In this document: positions 9,297-18,314 of the stretch, in pieces
Numbering within the stretch: position 1 is the first letter of the stretch
Layout of the letters: each line of letters begins with the position of its first letter
Assembly: GCF_014673215.1 (NCBI RefSeq)
Contig: NZ_JACWMS010000002.1
Location: 186,001 to 250,000 of the forward strand
Direction of reading: 5' to 3'
Length of the DNA: 64,000 nt
Origin: Gordonia hankookensis
GTDB lineage: Bacteria > Actinomycetota > Actinomycetes > Mycobacteriales > Mycobacteriaceae
Notes under the pieces: model-generated
The model's database searches: none
What the model saw: only the letters and a program-made list of their open reading frames with translations
What the model was told of the DNA's origin: nothing
Made by a program: the position numbers and the translations under genes

Positions 9297-10529
9297 CTAC
9301 CACGTCATGGGTAGCGCGTAGACGCCGTAGGCGAGACGGTCCGATTTGAACTCGATCTCCTCGCGCGGGCATGCGACCCGCAGGTCCGGAATGCGACGGA
9401 AAAGGGTCTTGTAGACGATCTGCAGCTCCACACGTGCCAGTTGCTGGCCGATGCACTGATGCGGACCGAACCCGAAACCCGTGTGATGCCGTGCGGAACG
9501 GGTCAGGTCGAGTTTCTCGGGCTCAGGGAAGGCGGCCGGGTCCCAGTTCGACGACCCGAGCTCGAGGATCACACCGTCGCCCGCGCGGATCTGCTGTCCC
9601 GAGATCTCGATGTCCTCGGTGGCGATGCGCCGCTGTCCGTTGTGGATGATGCCCAGGTAGCGCATCAACTCCTCGACCGCGTTCGCGATCACCTCAGGCT
9701 CATCGGACTCGCGCAGCAGTGTGAGCTGTTCCGGATTGTCCAGCAGAGCAAGAGTGCCCAGTGCGATCATGTTCGCGCTGGTCTCGTGTCCGGCGATGAG
9801 CATGCCGAGGCCCATCTGCGCGGCCTCGGCAGGCTCGATCTCGCCGTCCTTGGCACGTCTGGCGAAGTCGCTCAGGACGTCGTCGGCCGGGTCGGTCATC
9901 TTCTGCTCGACGAGTTCGTTCATGAACATGAACATCGCCGCGAACGCCTGCATGTTGTCGTCCGGCGTCGCGTACCGGTCCACGCTCTTCACCGAGTTCT
10001 CTTGGAAGAAGGAGTGATTCTCATACGGCACGCCGAGCATCTGAGAGATGACGATCGACGGGAGTGGCAACGCGAGCGCGGTGACCAGATCGCCCGGCTT
10101 CGGACCGTCGAGCATCGCGTCGATGAGTTCGTCAGTGGTCTGCTGGATGAACGGTCGCAGGGCCGTCACCCGCTTGAAAGTGAAGGCCCGGGTCATCATC
10201 CGGCGAAAGTGGGCGTGTACCTCTCCGTCCGAGTTGAACACCGACTTGGGCCGCATCGAGACGTTGGCCGCCATGCCCTCGTTCCAGTGCGGGAACCCCG
10301 GGAGCGTCTCGTCCACGCTGATCCGCGGATCGTTGAGCAGAGCCTTCTGCTGCTCGTGGCCGGTGACCAGCCACGGCTTGGAGCCGTCCCAGATCTCGAC
10401 ACGACTCACCGGGTTCTTCTCCCGAAGGACTCGAGTGCCTTCCGGCGGGGCGAAGGGACACCGCATGTCCCGGTCCATCGGGAAGTGCGGCGCGGTCTCG
10501 TTGCGTAGTTCGGTTGCCGTGTCTGACAT
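9297..10529 (-). CDS. Cytochrome P450 monooxygenase
   Basis: P450 of 410 residues. The I-helix motif is AGHETS (246-251), ExxR is E287-R290, and the haem loop is FGFGPHQCIG with Cys359. The haem loop followed by QQLARVEL resembles the CYP105/CYP107-type actinobacterial group. A 3Fe-4S ferredoxin gene lies 39 nt upstream and a ferredoxin reductase lies before that, so this operon encodes a self-sufficient class I P450 chain. A KstD-like flavoprotein follows after 51 nt. Substrate unknown. Confidence 0.95.
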   Translation of the reverse strand: MSDTATELRNETAPHFPMDRDMRCPFAPPEGTRVLREKNPVSRVEIWDGSKPWLVTGHEQQKALLNDPRISVDETLPGFPHWNEGMAANVSMRPKSVFNSDGEVHAHFRRMMTRAFTFKRVTALRPFIQQTTDELIDAMLDGPKPGDLVTALALPLPSIVISQMLGVPYENHSFFQENSVKSVDRYATPDDNMQAFAAMFMFMNELVEQKMTDPADDVLSDFARRAKDGEIEPAEAAQMGLGMLIAGHETSANMIALGTLALLDNPEQLTLLRESDEPEVIANAVEELMRYLGIIHNGQRRIATEDIEISGQQIRAGDGVILELGSSNWDPAAFPEPEKLDLTRSARHHTGFGFGPHQCIGQQLARVELQIVYKTLFRRIPDLRVACPREEIEFKSDRLAYGVYALPMTW

Positions 10530-10568
10530 CAGATGTGATCCTTCGTGTGTCGGCTGTGCTGGAAGTTG

Positions 10569-10763
10569 TCAGTCTTCGACGAGAATCGCCAACGCAGGAC
10601 ATACGGCAGCGGCGTGCCGGACGTCGTCGGCTTCGTCCTCTGGCGGGTCATCGTTGACGAGGAAGGCGATACCGTCTTCGTCTCGCTGATCGAAGACGTC
10701 GGAGGCCGCAGCCACGCACTGGCCCGAAGCTATGCATTTGTCCTGGTCGATCGTGATCTTCAT
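10569..10763 (-). CDS. 3Fe-4S type ferredoxin
   Basis: Electron carrier of 64 residues with C10, C16 and C55 as its only cysteines (CIASGQC ... VCP), consistent with a single [3Fe-4S] cluster. It sits between the ferredoxin reductase and the P450 genes of one operon, so it almost certainly shuttles electrons between them. Its ATG is preceded by a GGAGAAA-like ribosome-binding site. Confidence 0.94.
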   Translation of the reverse strand: MKITIDQDKCIASGQCVAAASDVFDQRDEDGIAFLVNDDPPEDEADDVRHAAAVCPALAILVED

Positions 10764-10886
10764 CGATTTCTCCTACCTGGGTGTCGCTCGCAGGCGAACG
10801 TGATGCCGTCGCCCGAGAGCACGCGCGACGACACGGGGCTGTTCCGGTGGCGATGGACACGGTTGTCGGCGCCGTATGCGCTCTGT

Positions 10887-12074
10887 TCACGCGGCGCCCT
10901 CGTCCACATCGGGCATCGCGCTTCCGATCCGACCGCGATGTCGTCGGGATTGCTTCGGCATGTTCCAACCGAGAATCCCGGTCACCACGCCGTCACGCTG
11001 GAAACTCGCGACGAACCGTCCGGCCGACGGATCCCCGTCGAGAACCGACATCTCGGCGTCGCGGGGGATCGATCCGTCGACCTGGATCTTCACCCCGAAC
11101 TGATCGGACCAGACGTACGGGATCGGGGTCGCAGGCGTCGAGACCCCGAGGATGTCTGCCGCCACCGCGATGCCCTGTTCGGTCGCGTTGGTCCGGTTCT
11201 CCCGGCGATACGACATTCCGGTCGTCGCGTCTCGGATCCGTGCGACGTCACCGGCGGCGTGAATTCCGTCGGCGGCCCGACACCGTTGATCACACACGAC
11301 GCCGTCGTCGACGTGCAGTCCACTGCCCGACAGCCAGTCCGTGGCGGGAACGGCACCGATCGCCACCACCACGACGTCGGCGGGCACGGTGTCGCCGGTC
11401 GCCGATCGGACTCCGGTCACCCGCCGACCTGCCTCGGCAAACCCCACGACCTGGGTGTCCGGACGAACCCGGACACCCTGTGCGACATGATGTTCCGTGA
11501 GCATGCGGGCCACAACGGGTCCCAGCTGGGATTCCATCAGTCCGGCCTGCGGTCCGACAACGGTGACGTCGACACCCATGCCGCACGCCGTCGCCGCGAG
11601 CTCGGCACCGAGTACCCCGTCACCGACCACCACCAACCGGCCGGCCTCCAGAAGATCGCCACGCAGCGCCGAGGCGTCGGCGAGCGAACGGAATGAGTGC
11701 AGCCCCGCCAACTCCGGCTGCTGAGGAAGTCTCCGAGGGTGCGCGCCGGTGGCGATCACGACGTGGTCGGCGGTGACCGCCCGGCGGTCGGTCTGCACGG
11801 TGCGCGACGCGGCATCCAACGCGACCGCCGTCTCGCCGAGCGCGATGTCGAGAGCCAGCGAATCGATGAACTCGGCCGACCGGAGCTGCGTCCGGTCCGG
11901 TGACCATGCCCCCGACAGCACCTGCTTCGACAGCGGGGGCCGATCATAGGGCGCGTGCAATTCCGCCCCGAGCAGCATGATTCGTTTGTCGAAACCGCCG
12001 CGCCGCAACGCCTCTGCAGTCGCAAGCCCGGCCGCGGAGGCCCCCACGATGAGAACGTCGGTGTGGACCGTCAT
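10887..12074 (-). CDS. NAD(P)H-dependent ferredoxin reductase
   Basis: FAD flavoprotein of 395 residues in the putidaredoxin reductase/rubredoxin reductase family. It shows an N-terminal FAD fold (VLIVGASAAGLATAEALRR), the APYDRPPLSKQ segment, a second nucleotide-binding fold (LVVVGDGVLGAELAATA near residue 150) and the GDV FAD-contact motif (GIHAAGDVARI). It transfers electrons from NAD(P)H to the adjacent ferredoxin for the P450. Its start lies 6 nt after the SDR stop, so the two are co-transcribed. Confidence 0.94.
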   Translation of the reverse strand: MTVHTDVLIVGASAAGLATAEALRRGGFDKRIMLLGAELHAPYDRPPLSKQVLSGAWSPDRTQLRSAEFIDSLALDIALGETAVALDAASRTVQTDRRAVTADHVVIATGAHPRRLPQQPELAGLHSFRSLADASALRGDLLEAGRLVVVGDGVLGAELAATACGMGVDVTVVGPQAGLMESQLGPVVARMLTEHHVAQGVRVRPDTQVVGFAEAGRRVTGVRSATGDTVPADVVVVAIGAVPATDWLSGSGLHVDDGVVCDQRCRAADGIHAAGDVARIRDATTGMSYRRENRTNATEQGIAVAADILGVSTPATPIPYVWSDQFGVKIQVDGSIPRDAEMSVLDGDPSAGRFVASFQRDGVVTGILGWNMPKQSRRHRGRIGSAMPDVDEGAA

Positions 12075-12080
12075 GTCAGA

Positions 12081-12953
12081 TCACCCTGCGTCGTCGGCCC
12101 TGGGGGCACCCGCGAGCGCTGGTTCGCCATCGGACTGCGGCGACGCTTGGGCGCCCTGCATGGTCTTCGCGGGAGGGCCGGCGACCGTGCCACCGTCAAC
12201 GGGTAGCAACGTCGCGGTCACGTACCGCGACCGGTCGGTCGCGAAGAACAGCGCCGCCTCGGCGACGTCCTCCGCGCTACCCTCGCGCTGAAGCGGTCGG
12301 TTCGCAGCCATCATCGAGCGCACCATCGCGGTGAAGGTCTCCGCGTCGGCACCCATCTTCGCCGCCGACGATGCCAGAAGCGGAGTAGGGATACTCCCGG
12401 GCGCAATACAGTTCACACGGATATCATGTTGCGCCAGATCAATGGCGACCGATTTCGAGAAGTGGATCACTGCGGCCTTCGAGGCCCGATACGTCATCAC
12501 CGCGGCGCCGGCCTGGATGCCCCCCATCGACGAGATGTTGACGATCGCCCCACCGCCCGTGGTCGCCATCTGCCGCGCGGCGTACTTGGTCCCCGCCATC
12601 ACACCTCGCAGGTTGACGCCCATCACGAGGTCGAAATCGGCCAGGTCGTCATCGAGGTAACTCTGATGCATGGTGCCCGAGACGCCTGCGTTGTTGACCA
12701 TCACGTCCAGTCGGCCGAACCTCTCGACGACGTCGTCGACGAGTCCTGCGACGTCGGAGGGGTCCGACACATCCGTCCTACGGAAGAAGGTCGAGTCACC
12801 GGACGCCGAGGCCAGCTCAAGTCCGCCCTCCTCGTCGACATCGGCGATCGCCACGCGCGCGCCCTCGGCGACGAACTTCTCCACGATGCCCTGCCCCAGC
12901 CCCGACGCCCCGCCGGTGACAATGGCGACTTTCCCGGACAACTCATCGGCCAT
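12081..12953 (-). CDS. SDR family oxidoreductase
   Basis: Classical short-chain dehydrogenase, 290 residues. It has a TGGASGLGQG cofactor loop, NNAG, the catalytic SS...YRASK triad region and a terminal LLPVDGGTVAG block. The last 25 or so residues, after the usual family end, are Ala/Gly/Pro-rich and look disordered. It is the first gene of the minus-strand P450 operon and is separated by about 750 bp of non-coding DNA from the divergent TetR gene. A role in alcohol/ketone interconversion on the P450 substrate or product is inferred from context. Confidence 0.92.
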   Translation of the reverse strand: MADELSGKVAIVTGGASGLGQGIVEKFVAEGARVAIADVDEEGGLELASASGDSTFFRRTDVSDPSDVAGLVDDVVERFGRLDVMVNNAGVSGTMHQSYLDDDLADFDLVMGVNLRGVMAGTKYAARQMATTGGGAIVNISSMGGIQAGAAVMTYRASKAAVIHFSKSVAIDLAQHDIRVNCIAPGSIPTPLLASSAAKMGADAETFTAMVRSMMAANRPLQREGSAEDVAEAALFFATDRSRYVTATLLPVDGGTVAGPPAKTMQGAQASPQSDGEPALAGAPRADDAG

Positions 12954-13106
12954 TATGTGGCCACCCTTCGGAATCGATGGTGATATTCATGTGCGAATGG
13001 ACACGAATGGATTTCTACATCAATTGTTCACGTACAAAAGACACCAAGGCCACAAAAGAATGTCAGTCGGCGCCACATGGCGGCGTGTACATTTTCTTGC
13101 CACGGA

Positions 13107-13134
13107 CTGATCGGTTCGAACTGATCGGTTCGAA
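13107..13134. repeat. Perfect tandem 14-bp direct repeat
   Basis: Two head-to-tail copies of CTGATCGGTTCGAA, each containing the palindrome TTCGAA. They sit about 155 bp upstream of the SDR start and may be a tandem binding site for a regulator; this is inference. Confidence 0.75.
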
Positions 13135-13262
13135 CGCTCATCCGGTGCCGCAGCGCCGCAGATTCGCCGAACGGTGAACGTCTCCGACAGCGATCCCGGT
13201 ATGTTCGCAGTGTGTCGTGGGTCTCACTACTGTGTTGACAGACTCGCAGCAGCGACCCAAAC

Positions 13263-13284
13263 TTGTCAAGCGATTGATTGAAAC
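13263..13284. promoter_or_regulatory. Putative TetR operator, imperfect copy
   Basis: The segment TCAAGC-GATT-GATTGA differs by one base from the core of the perfect inverted repeat at 14511. A TTGACA on the minus strand (13269-13264) overlaps it, so a bound repressor could block transcription toward the SDR-P450 operon. Confidence 0.6.
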
Positions 13285-13703
13285 TGGACATCACGAACAG
13301 CCGGAACGGTGCCCGCGGGACGCAGGCGGCACGTGCGCGATCGCCCTGCATCCTGGGCTTTTGCCGTCCCGGTCACCGAATCTGCGGCGATAACCCCATC
13401 GAGCACCGCATATCACGGCGCAGGAGCACCGCCGCGAACGCGGCGACTCCTCGTGTCTACCGGGCCCAAGCCGCCGCCCGAGCCCCGGACGCGCAGCGGT
13501 TCACACGGATACCTGCAGTTCAAAGGCACTACTGAAACTTGTTCCGTCGGCCATACGGTAAATCGGCTGTTTTACACATGACCGATATTGGCCTAATTTT
13601 GGAGCGAGAACCGAGTCCGGTCGGCATCCCCGGACACGGGGGGACGGTGGCCGAAACGACATGCCCGGACGGGCGAAGCGATGAGCAAGAAAGGTCACCC
13701 AAC

Positions 13704-14405
13704 GTGGTCACGATTCCCTCTGAGTCCTCGGGCGGCGCGTCCGAGGAGTGGCAGGCCGACAAGCCTGCCCCGCGCCGGCGCAAGAAGGAGGCCACTCAGG
13801 AGCTCATCCTCGACACCGCGGAGCGCTTGTTCGCCGAGAACGGCATCTATGCGGTCTCCAACCGTCAGATCGCCGAAGCCGCAGGCCAAGGAAACACCGC
13901 CGTCGTCGGATACCACTTCGGCAACCGGACCGACCTCATCCGGGCCCTGGTCAGCCGCTTCCACCGGGGTATCGAACCCTCGAGGGAGGCCCTCCTCCAA
14001 CAGATCAGCGGCTCCAATCAGCTCCGCGACTGGCTCGAATGTCAGGTTCGTCCCATCACCAACCGGTTCGACGAACTCGGCTCTCCCACCTGGTTCGCGA
14101 GGTTCGGCGCTCAACTCATCTCCGATCCGGAACTGAGCGACATCTTGCTCGAAGAGTCCTGGCGCGAATCGCCGTCACTGCAGCAGACAGTCGACGGCCT
14201 CCTGAAATGCCTGCCCTTCTTCCCCACCCAGGTACTGCCCGAGCGCACCGATTGCGCCATGTTCCTCATCATCCAGATGTGCGCACAACGCGAGCGGGCA
14301 CTCGCCGACGGTTTGCCGCTGATCCGCGCGACCTGGTCCGAGATGGCGACCGGGCTGGTCGATGCACTGGTCGGAATATGGACCGCGCCCGTCACCCCGG
14401 TCTGA
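13704..14405 (+). CDS. TetR family transcriptional regulator
   Basis: DNA-binding regulator of 233 residues from GTG 13704, which has an AAAGG sequence about 9 nt upstream. The frame also offers ATG 13578, which would add 42 residues of low-complexity leader. The N-terminal arm RRRKKEATQ precedes the TetR helix-turn-helix (about residues 35-80, with VSNRQIAEAAGQGNTAVVGYHFG as recognition region). The C-terminal ligand-binding part is helical. It lies between two copies of a TCAATC-N4-GATTGA palindrome, which points to control of itself, the SDR-P450 operon and the crotonase/CoA-transferase operon. The ligand is probably a CoA ester or pathway intermediate (inference). Confidence 0.9.
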   Translation: MVTIPSESSGGASEEWQADKPAPRRRKKEATQELILDTAERLFAENGIYAVSNRQIAEAAGQGNTAVVGYHFGNRTDLIRALVSRFHRGIEPSREALLQQISGSNQLRDWLECQVRPITNRFDELGSPTWFARFGAQLISDPELSDILLEESWRESPSLQQTVDGLLKCLPFFPTQVLPERTDCAMFLIIQMCAQRERALADGLPLIRATWSEMATGLVDALVGIWTAPVTPV

Positions 14406-14770
14406 GATCTCCCCGGTCTGATATCCGCAGGGCCGACAAGCGCCCGTTCGTCCACCCCGCGCGCCGGACGCCGAACCGGTGACCTGCACGAGCAGATGTT
14501 TATCCACACTAAGTCAATCGATTGATTGACTTCTCGCCTGTGATGCGGTTCACTTGCACTCATGGGCGCGAGGGCCGGCACAGGACCTTCGCACTCATCC
14601 GACCTCGGCAGGATCGGAACCCGATTCGGGCCCGACCGCTAGCCGGTCAATTCAGTGCGCACAACAGATGATATTCGACCACCACATTTCAACCGTGAGC
14701 GATCGATCCATTCTTCGACAAGATTCGAAGACAAGGATGCGCATTCATGGGCGACAGGAGGGGTGTCAGC
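14406..14770. other. Intergenic promoter region upstream of crotonase operon
   Basis: About 365 bp without a gene. It contains a perfect inverted repeat at 14511-14532 whose right arm includes TTGACT, a plausible -35 element. A weak TTCACT follows 17 nt later (14549-14554). The AGGAGG ribosome-binding site of the crotonase gene closes the region. Confidence 0.6.
14511..14532. promoter_or_regulatory. Putative TetR operator, perfect inverted repeat
   Basis: Arms AAGTCAATC and GATTGACTT are separated by GATT: 9-bp arms, 4-bp spacer, no mismatch. It is AT-rich in GC-rich surroundings, lies just after the TetR gene and before the crotonase gene, and has a near-copy at 13263. Confidence 0.75.
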
Positions 14771-15751
14771 ATGACAGACGCATCGACCATTCAGAACGAA
14801 CGTCCCTCGGCTGAAGAGATCATTCTCTATGACAAGAACCCGGCGACAAAGATCGCAACCATCACGTTCAACCGCCCGGATCATCTCAACGCACCGACGG
14901 CCGATGCCCGACTGCGTTACGCGGACCTCCTACATCGCGCGAACGTCGACGACGATGTCAAGGTCGTGGTCATCCGCGGCGTCGGCTCCAACCTCGGTTC
15001 GGGTGCGGACATCCCCGAGGCCATGGAGATGGAAGCAGACTCCACCAATCTCGCCCGGATGCGCGAACTCCGCGTCGACGACGAGTCTGCGATCAACTTC
15101 CCGCCCCCCGGCTCGTTCCGTCACGGCGCCACGCTGACGCAGTGGTACGCGAACTCCGCGGCAGGCTGCCGCAGCCTGCAGGAGTTCAAGAAGATCAGCA
15201 TCGTCGAGGCCAAGGGCTACTGCTATGGGTGGCACTTCTATCAGGCTGCCGACGCCGACCTGCTCATCTCCTCTGACGACACGTTGTTCGGACATCCGGC
15301 ATTTCGCTACATCGGCTTCGGTCCCAGGATGTGGACGTGGGCGCAGACCATGGGGATTCGCCGATTCCAGGAGATGGTCTTCACCGGCAGGCCGTTCACT
15401 GCCCAAGAAATGTACGACTGCAACTTCGCCAATCGGGTGGTTCCTCGCGACCAGCTCGAGAGCGAGACCGACAAGTACGCGCTCGCCTGTGCGCGCACCC
15501 GACCCACCGACACCGTCTTCATGCAGAAGATGTTCTTCGAGATGATGAAGCAGTCCCAGGGCGAATACCTGGGAAGCATGTTGACCGGACTGTTCGAATC
15601 CCTTGGCGGATATGCACATCCGGACGCACAAGACCTGGTCTTGGACGAGGACACGGTGTCGGGCGGAATCAACAATGCGGTGAAGGACAACGACGATCTC
15701 TTCCCACCCGACTTCAGGTTGAGCAAGTCGGGCCGACGACGGGCCGATTGA
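14771..15751 (+). CDS. Atypical enoyl-CoA hydratase/isomerase (crotonase) family protein
   Basis: Crotonase-fold protein, 326 residues from ATG 14771, chosen because AGGAGG lies 9-10 nt upstream; an ATG at 14747 lacks one. The CoA/oxyanion segments are recognisable (GSNLGSGAD near 73-80; VEAKGYCYGWHFYQAADADLL near 145-165). Both hydratase glutamates appear to be missing: GGGCE is replaced by YGWHFY, and the second Glu position reads HPAFRY. It is therefore unlikely to be a simple hydratase and may be a C-C hydrolase, decarboxylase or isomerase. A CoA-transferase follows 61 nt later, which fits a role on a CoA thioester. Confidence 0.85.
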   Translation: MTDASTIQNERPSAEEIILYDKNPATKIATITFNRPDHLNAPTADARLRYADLLHRANVDDDVKVVVIRGVGSNLGSGADIPEAMEMEADSTNLARMRELRVDDESAINFPPPGSFRHGATLTQWYANSAAGCRSLQEFKKISIVEAKGYCYGWHFYQAADADLLISSDDTLFGHPAFRYIGFGPRMWTWAQTMGIRRFQEMVFTGRPFTAQEMYDCNFANRVVPRDQLESETDKYALACARTRPTDTVFMQKMFFEMMKQSQGEYLGSMLTGLFESLGGYAHPDAQDLVLDEDTVSGGINNAVKDNDDLFPPDFRLSKSGRRRAD

Positions 15752-15812
15752 ACCACCATCACTCTCCCGAACCCGGCACATTCCCGCTCGAACCGGAAGG
15801 TCAGCTACCGCG

Positions 15813-18242
15813 ATGTCCACCACGCACCTCCCCCTCGACGAATACGTCGTCGTCGATCTGTCGGCCGGTATCGCCGGCGCCTACTGCACGAAAGTGCTCG
15901 CCGACGGCGGCGCAGAGGTCGTGAAGATCGAGCCACCCGAGGGCGATCCGCTGCGCGGTTGGTCTGCCTCAGGTGCTTCGGTCGAGCCGGGTTCCGACGG
16001 TGCGCTGTTCACCCACCTCGCCTGCTCGAAGCGCAGTGTGGTGGTCGATCCCGACAACGAGGCAGATCTCGAGACACTGAACGGCGTGCTCGCTCGAGCC
16101 GATGTCGTGGTGTGGTCCCGTGAATCACGTTTCGCGGCTCGTCCCGGCTTCGGTCCGGAGGCGATCCGGTCCGCTCATCCGCACCTGGTTGTCACCGCGA
16201 TCACACCTTTCGGACTCGAGGGCCCCTGGAATGACAGGGCAGCAACGGAATTCACACTCCAAGCCTGGTCGGGCGGCATCGTCGGACTCGGACGTGGGGC
16301 ACCGGATCGCGCCCCGGTCCATGTCGGTGGCCGGATCGGCGAGTGGTTCGCCGGCGCATACGCCGCAGCGGGCACGCTCACGGCACTGCGCAGGCGCGCC
16401 GACTCCGCACAGGGAGATCTGATCGACCTGTCGATGCTCGAGACCCAGATCCAAGGTCTGACCTACCACCCGGTGACGTTCCTCGAGCTACGCGAGCGGC
16501 CGTTCCGATCAGAGAGATCGGTTTTCGTCCCCGGTGTGTCGCAGGCATCCGACGGGATGGTGGCGGTCGGGGTTGCCACCGCCCAGCAGTGGTTCGACCT
16601 CTGCGTGCTCGTCGGTCATCCCGAATGGATCGACCGGGACAACCCACTGGCCATCACCGAGACCGCGGCGAAGGTCGCCCCGGAGATCTACGAATGGATT
16701 CGTGCCCGCACCGTGGACGAGGTGTGCGAGCAGGCCACCGCTTTCCGGATACCGAACTCCCCGGTGGCCAACGGCGCGAACGTCACCGGTATGCCCCACC
16801 ACGACGAGCGCGGCTCGTTCATCAAGAACCCCTCGAAAGGCTTCAGCCAGCCCGGTCACCCGTACCGGATGAGTGCCTTCGCACTCCCTCAACCGGACAA
16901 CGCGCCGACGCTGGGAGAGCACACCGACGCGTACCGCACGCAGGCGTCGCAGGCAGGCGACCGGTCCACGGCAGAAGGCGGAGCCCGGGGTGACGCGTCC
17001 GCGCTTCCCTTCGAGGGCGTCCGGGTTCTCGACATGACCGCCTTCTGGGCCGGCCCGTCGTGCACGCACGTACTCGCCATGCTCGGGGCCGAGGTGATCC
17101 ACCTGGAGTCGACCTCACGCCCGGACGGCACCCGGATGATCGCCGGAGTCCCGATGACAGAAGAACTCTGGTGGGAGAAGTCGCCGATCTTCTCCGGCCT
17201 GAACACGAACAAGAAGAGCGTGACGATCAACATCCAGACCGAGCAGGGCCAGGAACTGCTCCGAGAGTTGGTCAAGACGTGTGATGTGCTGGTGGAGAAC
17301 TACACTCCGCGGGTGCTCGACCAGATCGGGATGGACTACGACTCGGTCAGAGAACTCCGCCCGGACATCATCATGGTCCGCATGCCCGGATTCGGGCTCG
17401 ACGGACCATGGCGGGACAAAGCCGCCTTCGCCTATGTCATCGAGGACGCGGCAGGCCTCACCTGGCTCACCGGACATCCCGACCAGAATCCCGTCGAGCC
17501 CTATTCCATCGGGGATCCGAATGCAGGAGTCCATGCGCTGCTGGGGCTGTTGATCGCACTCGAACATCGCCGGAAGACCGGCGAGGGAACGCTCGTCGAG
17601 GCGAGCATGATCGACGCGGCGCTCAATGTCACCGCCGAGCAGGTGGTCGAACACTCGGCATACGGCAATCTGCTGACCCGAGACGGAAACCGGGGACCGA
17701 CTGCGGCGCCGCAGAACCTCTATCAGGCAGCGGGAGTCGACGAGTTCGGGCGCGACGATCGCTGGGTCGCCATCGCGGTCGAGACCGACGAGCAGTGGCT
17801 CTCGCTCCGATCCGCACTGGGTTCCCCCGACTGGGCCATGGACCCCGCACTACTGACCGCCCAGGGCCGCCGGCAACAGCACGATCTCATCGACGAACAC
17901 GTGGCGCTGTGGTGCAGAGAACTCGACGACGACGACATCGTCGAGCGACTCTGGAGTGTCGACGTCCCCGTCGGCAAGGTGATGCAGCCGCACCGACAGG
18001 CCGAGTTGCCGCAGCTGCAATCGCGCGGTTTCTTCGCGCAGGTCGAGCACTCCGTGAATGGGACGGCCTCCCACAGCACGTTGCCTCTGACGTTCTCTGC
18101 GGGGCGGGGTGAGTTCACCGTCAGAGCGGCCCCGTTGCTCGGCGAGCACAACGCCGAGATCCTGTCCGGTCTCGGACTGTCAGACCGCGACATCGCGCGA
18201 TTGGAGCACGACAAGATCATCGGACAAACGCTGTCGTTCTGA
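15813..18242 (+). CDS. Tandem-domain family III CoA-transferase (CaiB/BaiF)
   Basis: 809-residue fusion of two CaiB/BaiF domains (about 1-395 and 402-809). Family III enzymes move CoA between carboxylic acids through an aspartyl-CoA intermediate. Domain 2 keeps the catalytic loop IGDPNAGVH with Asp568. The matching loop in domain 1 reads VGGRIGEW with Gly173 in place of Asp, so domain 1 is probably non-catalytic, as known for some two-domain members of the family. The linker near residues 375-400 is Ala/Gly/Asp-rich. The gene follows the atypical crotonase, suggesting CoA activation of that enzyme's substrate or release of its product. Confidence 0.92.
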   Translation: MSTTHLPLDEYVVVDLSAGIAGAYCTKVLADGGAEVVKIEPPEGDPLRGWSASGASVEPGSDGALFTHLACSKRSVVVDPDNEADLETLNGVLARADVVVWSRESRFAARPGFGPEAIRSAHPHLVVTAITPFGLEGPWNDRAATEFTLQAWSGGIVGLGRGAPDRAPVHVGGRIGEWFAGAYAAAGTLTALRRRADSAQGDLIDLSMLETQIQGLTYHPVTFLELRERPFRSERSVFVPGVSQASDGMVAVGVATAQQWFDLCVLVGHPEWIDRDNPLAITETAAKVAPEIYEWIRARTVDEVCEQATAFRIPNSPVANGANVTGMPHHDERGSFIKNPSKGFSQPGHPYRMSAFALPQPDNAPTLGEHTDAYRTQASQAGDRSTAEGGARGDASALPFEGVRVLDMTAFWAGPSCTHVLAMLGAEVIHLESTSRPDGTRMIAGVPMTEELWWEKSPIFSGLNTNKKSVTINIQTEQGQELLRELVKTCDVLVENYTPRVLDQIGMDYDSVRELRPDIIMVRMPGFGLDGPWRDKAAFAYVIEDAAGLTWLTGHPDQNPVEPYSIGDPNAGVHALLGLLIALEHRRKTGEGTLVEASMIDAALNVTAEQVVEHSAYGNLLTRDGNRGPTAAPQNLYQAAGVDEFGRDDRWVAIAVETDEQWLSLRSALGSPDWAMDPALLTAQGRRQQHDLIDEHVALWCRELDDDDIVERLWSVDVPVGKVMQPHRQAELPQLQSRGFFAQVEHSVNGTASHSTLPLTFSAGRGEFTVRAAPLLGEHNAEILSGLGLSDRDIARLEHDKIIGQTLSF

Positions 18243-18314
18243 CGACGGACACGGCCGCATCGACGGTCCCGCCGTTTCACAGCACACAGCCAACCGAACA
18301 GAAAGGCACACCAG

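Larger units (their letters stand above)
12954..13703. other. Long divergent control region of SDR-P450 operon and TetR gene
   Basis: About 750 bp with no convincing gene; the open frames in it have no family signature. It holds a perfect tandem 14-bp repeat (13107-13134) and an inverted repeat matching the TetR-flanking operator (13263-13284). A TTGACA-like -35 element lies on the plus strand (13235-13240). A second one on the minus strand (13269-13264) is embedded in the operator. An unusually long leader could lie on either side. Confidence 0.6.

Noticed and set aside
13539..13703. Longer N-terminus for the TetR protein (from 13539 or 13578)
   Set aside because: The extra residues are low-complexity and precede the basic arm of the TetR domain. 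GTG 13704 has a nearby AAAGG and gives the usual length, although ATG 13578 cannot be fully excluded.
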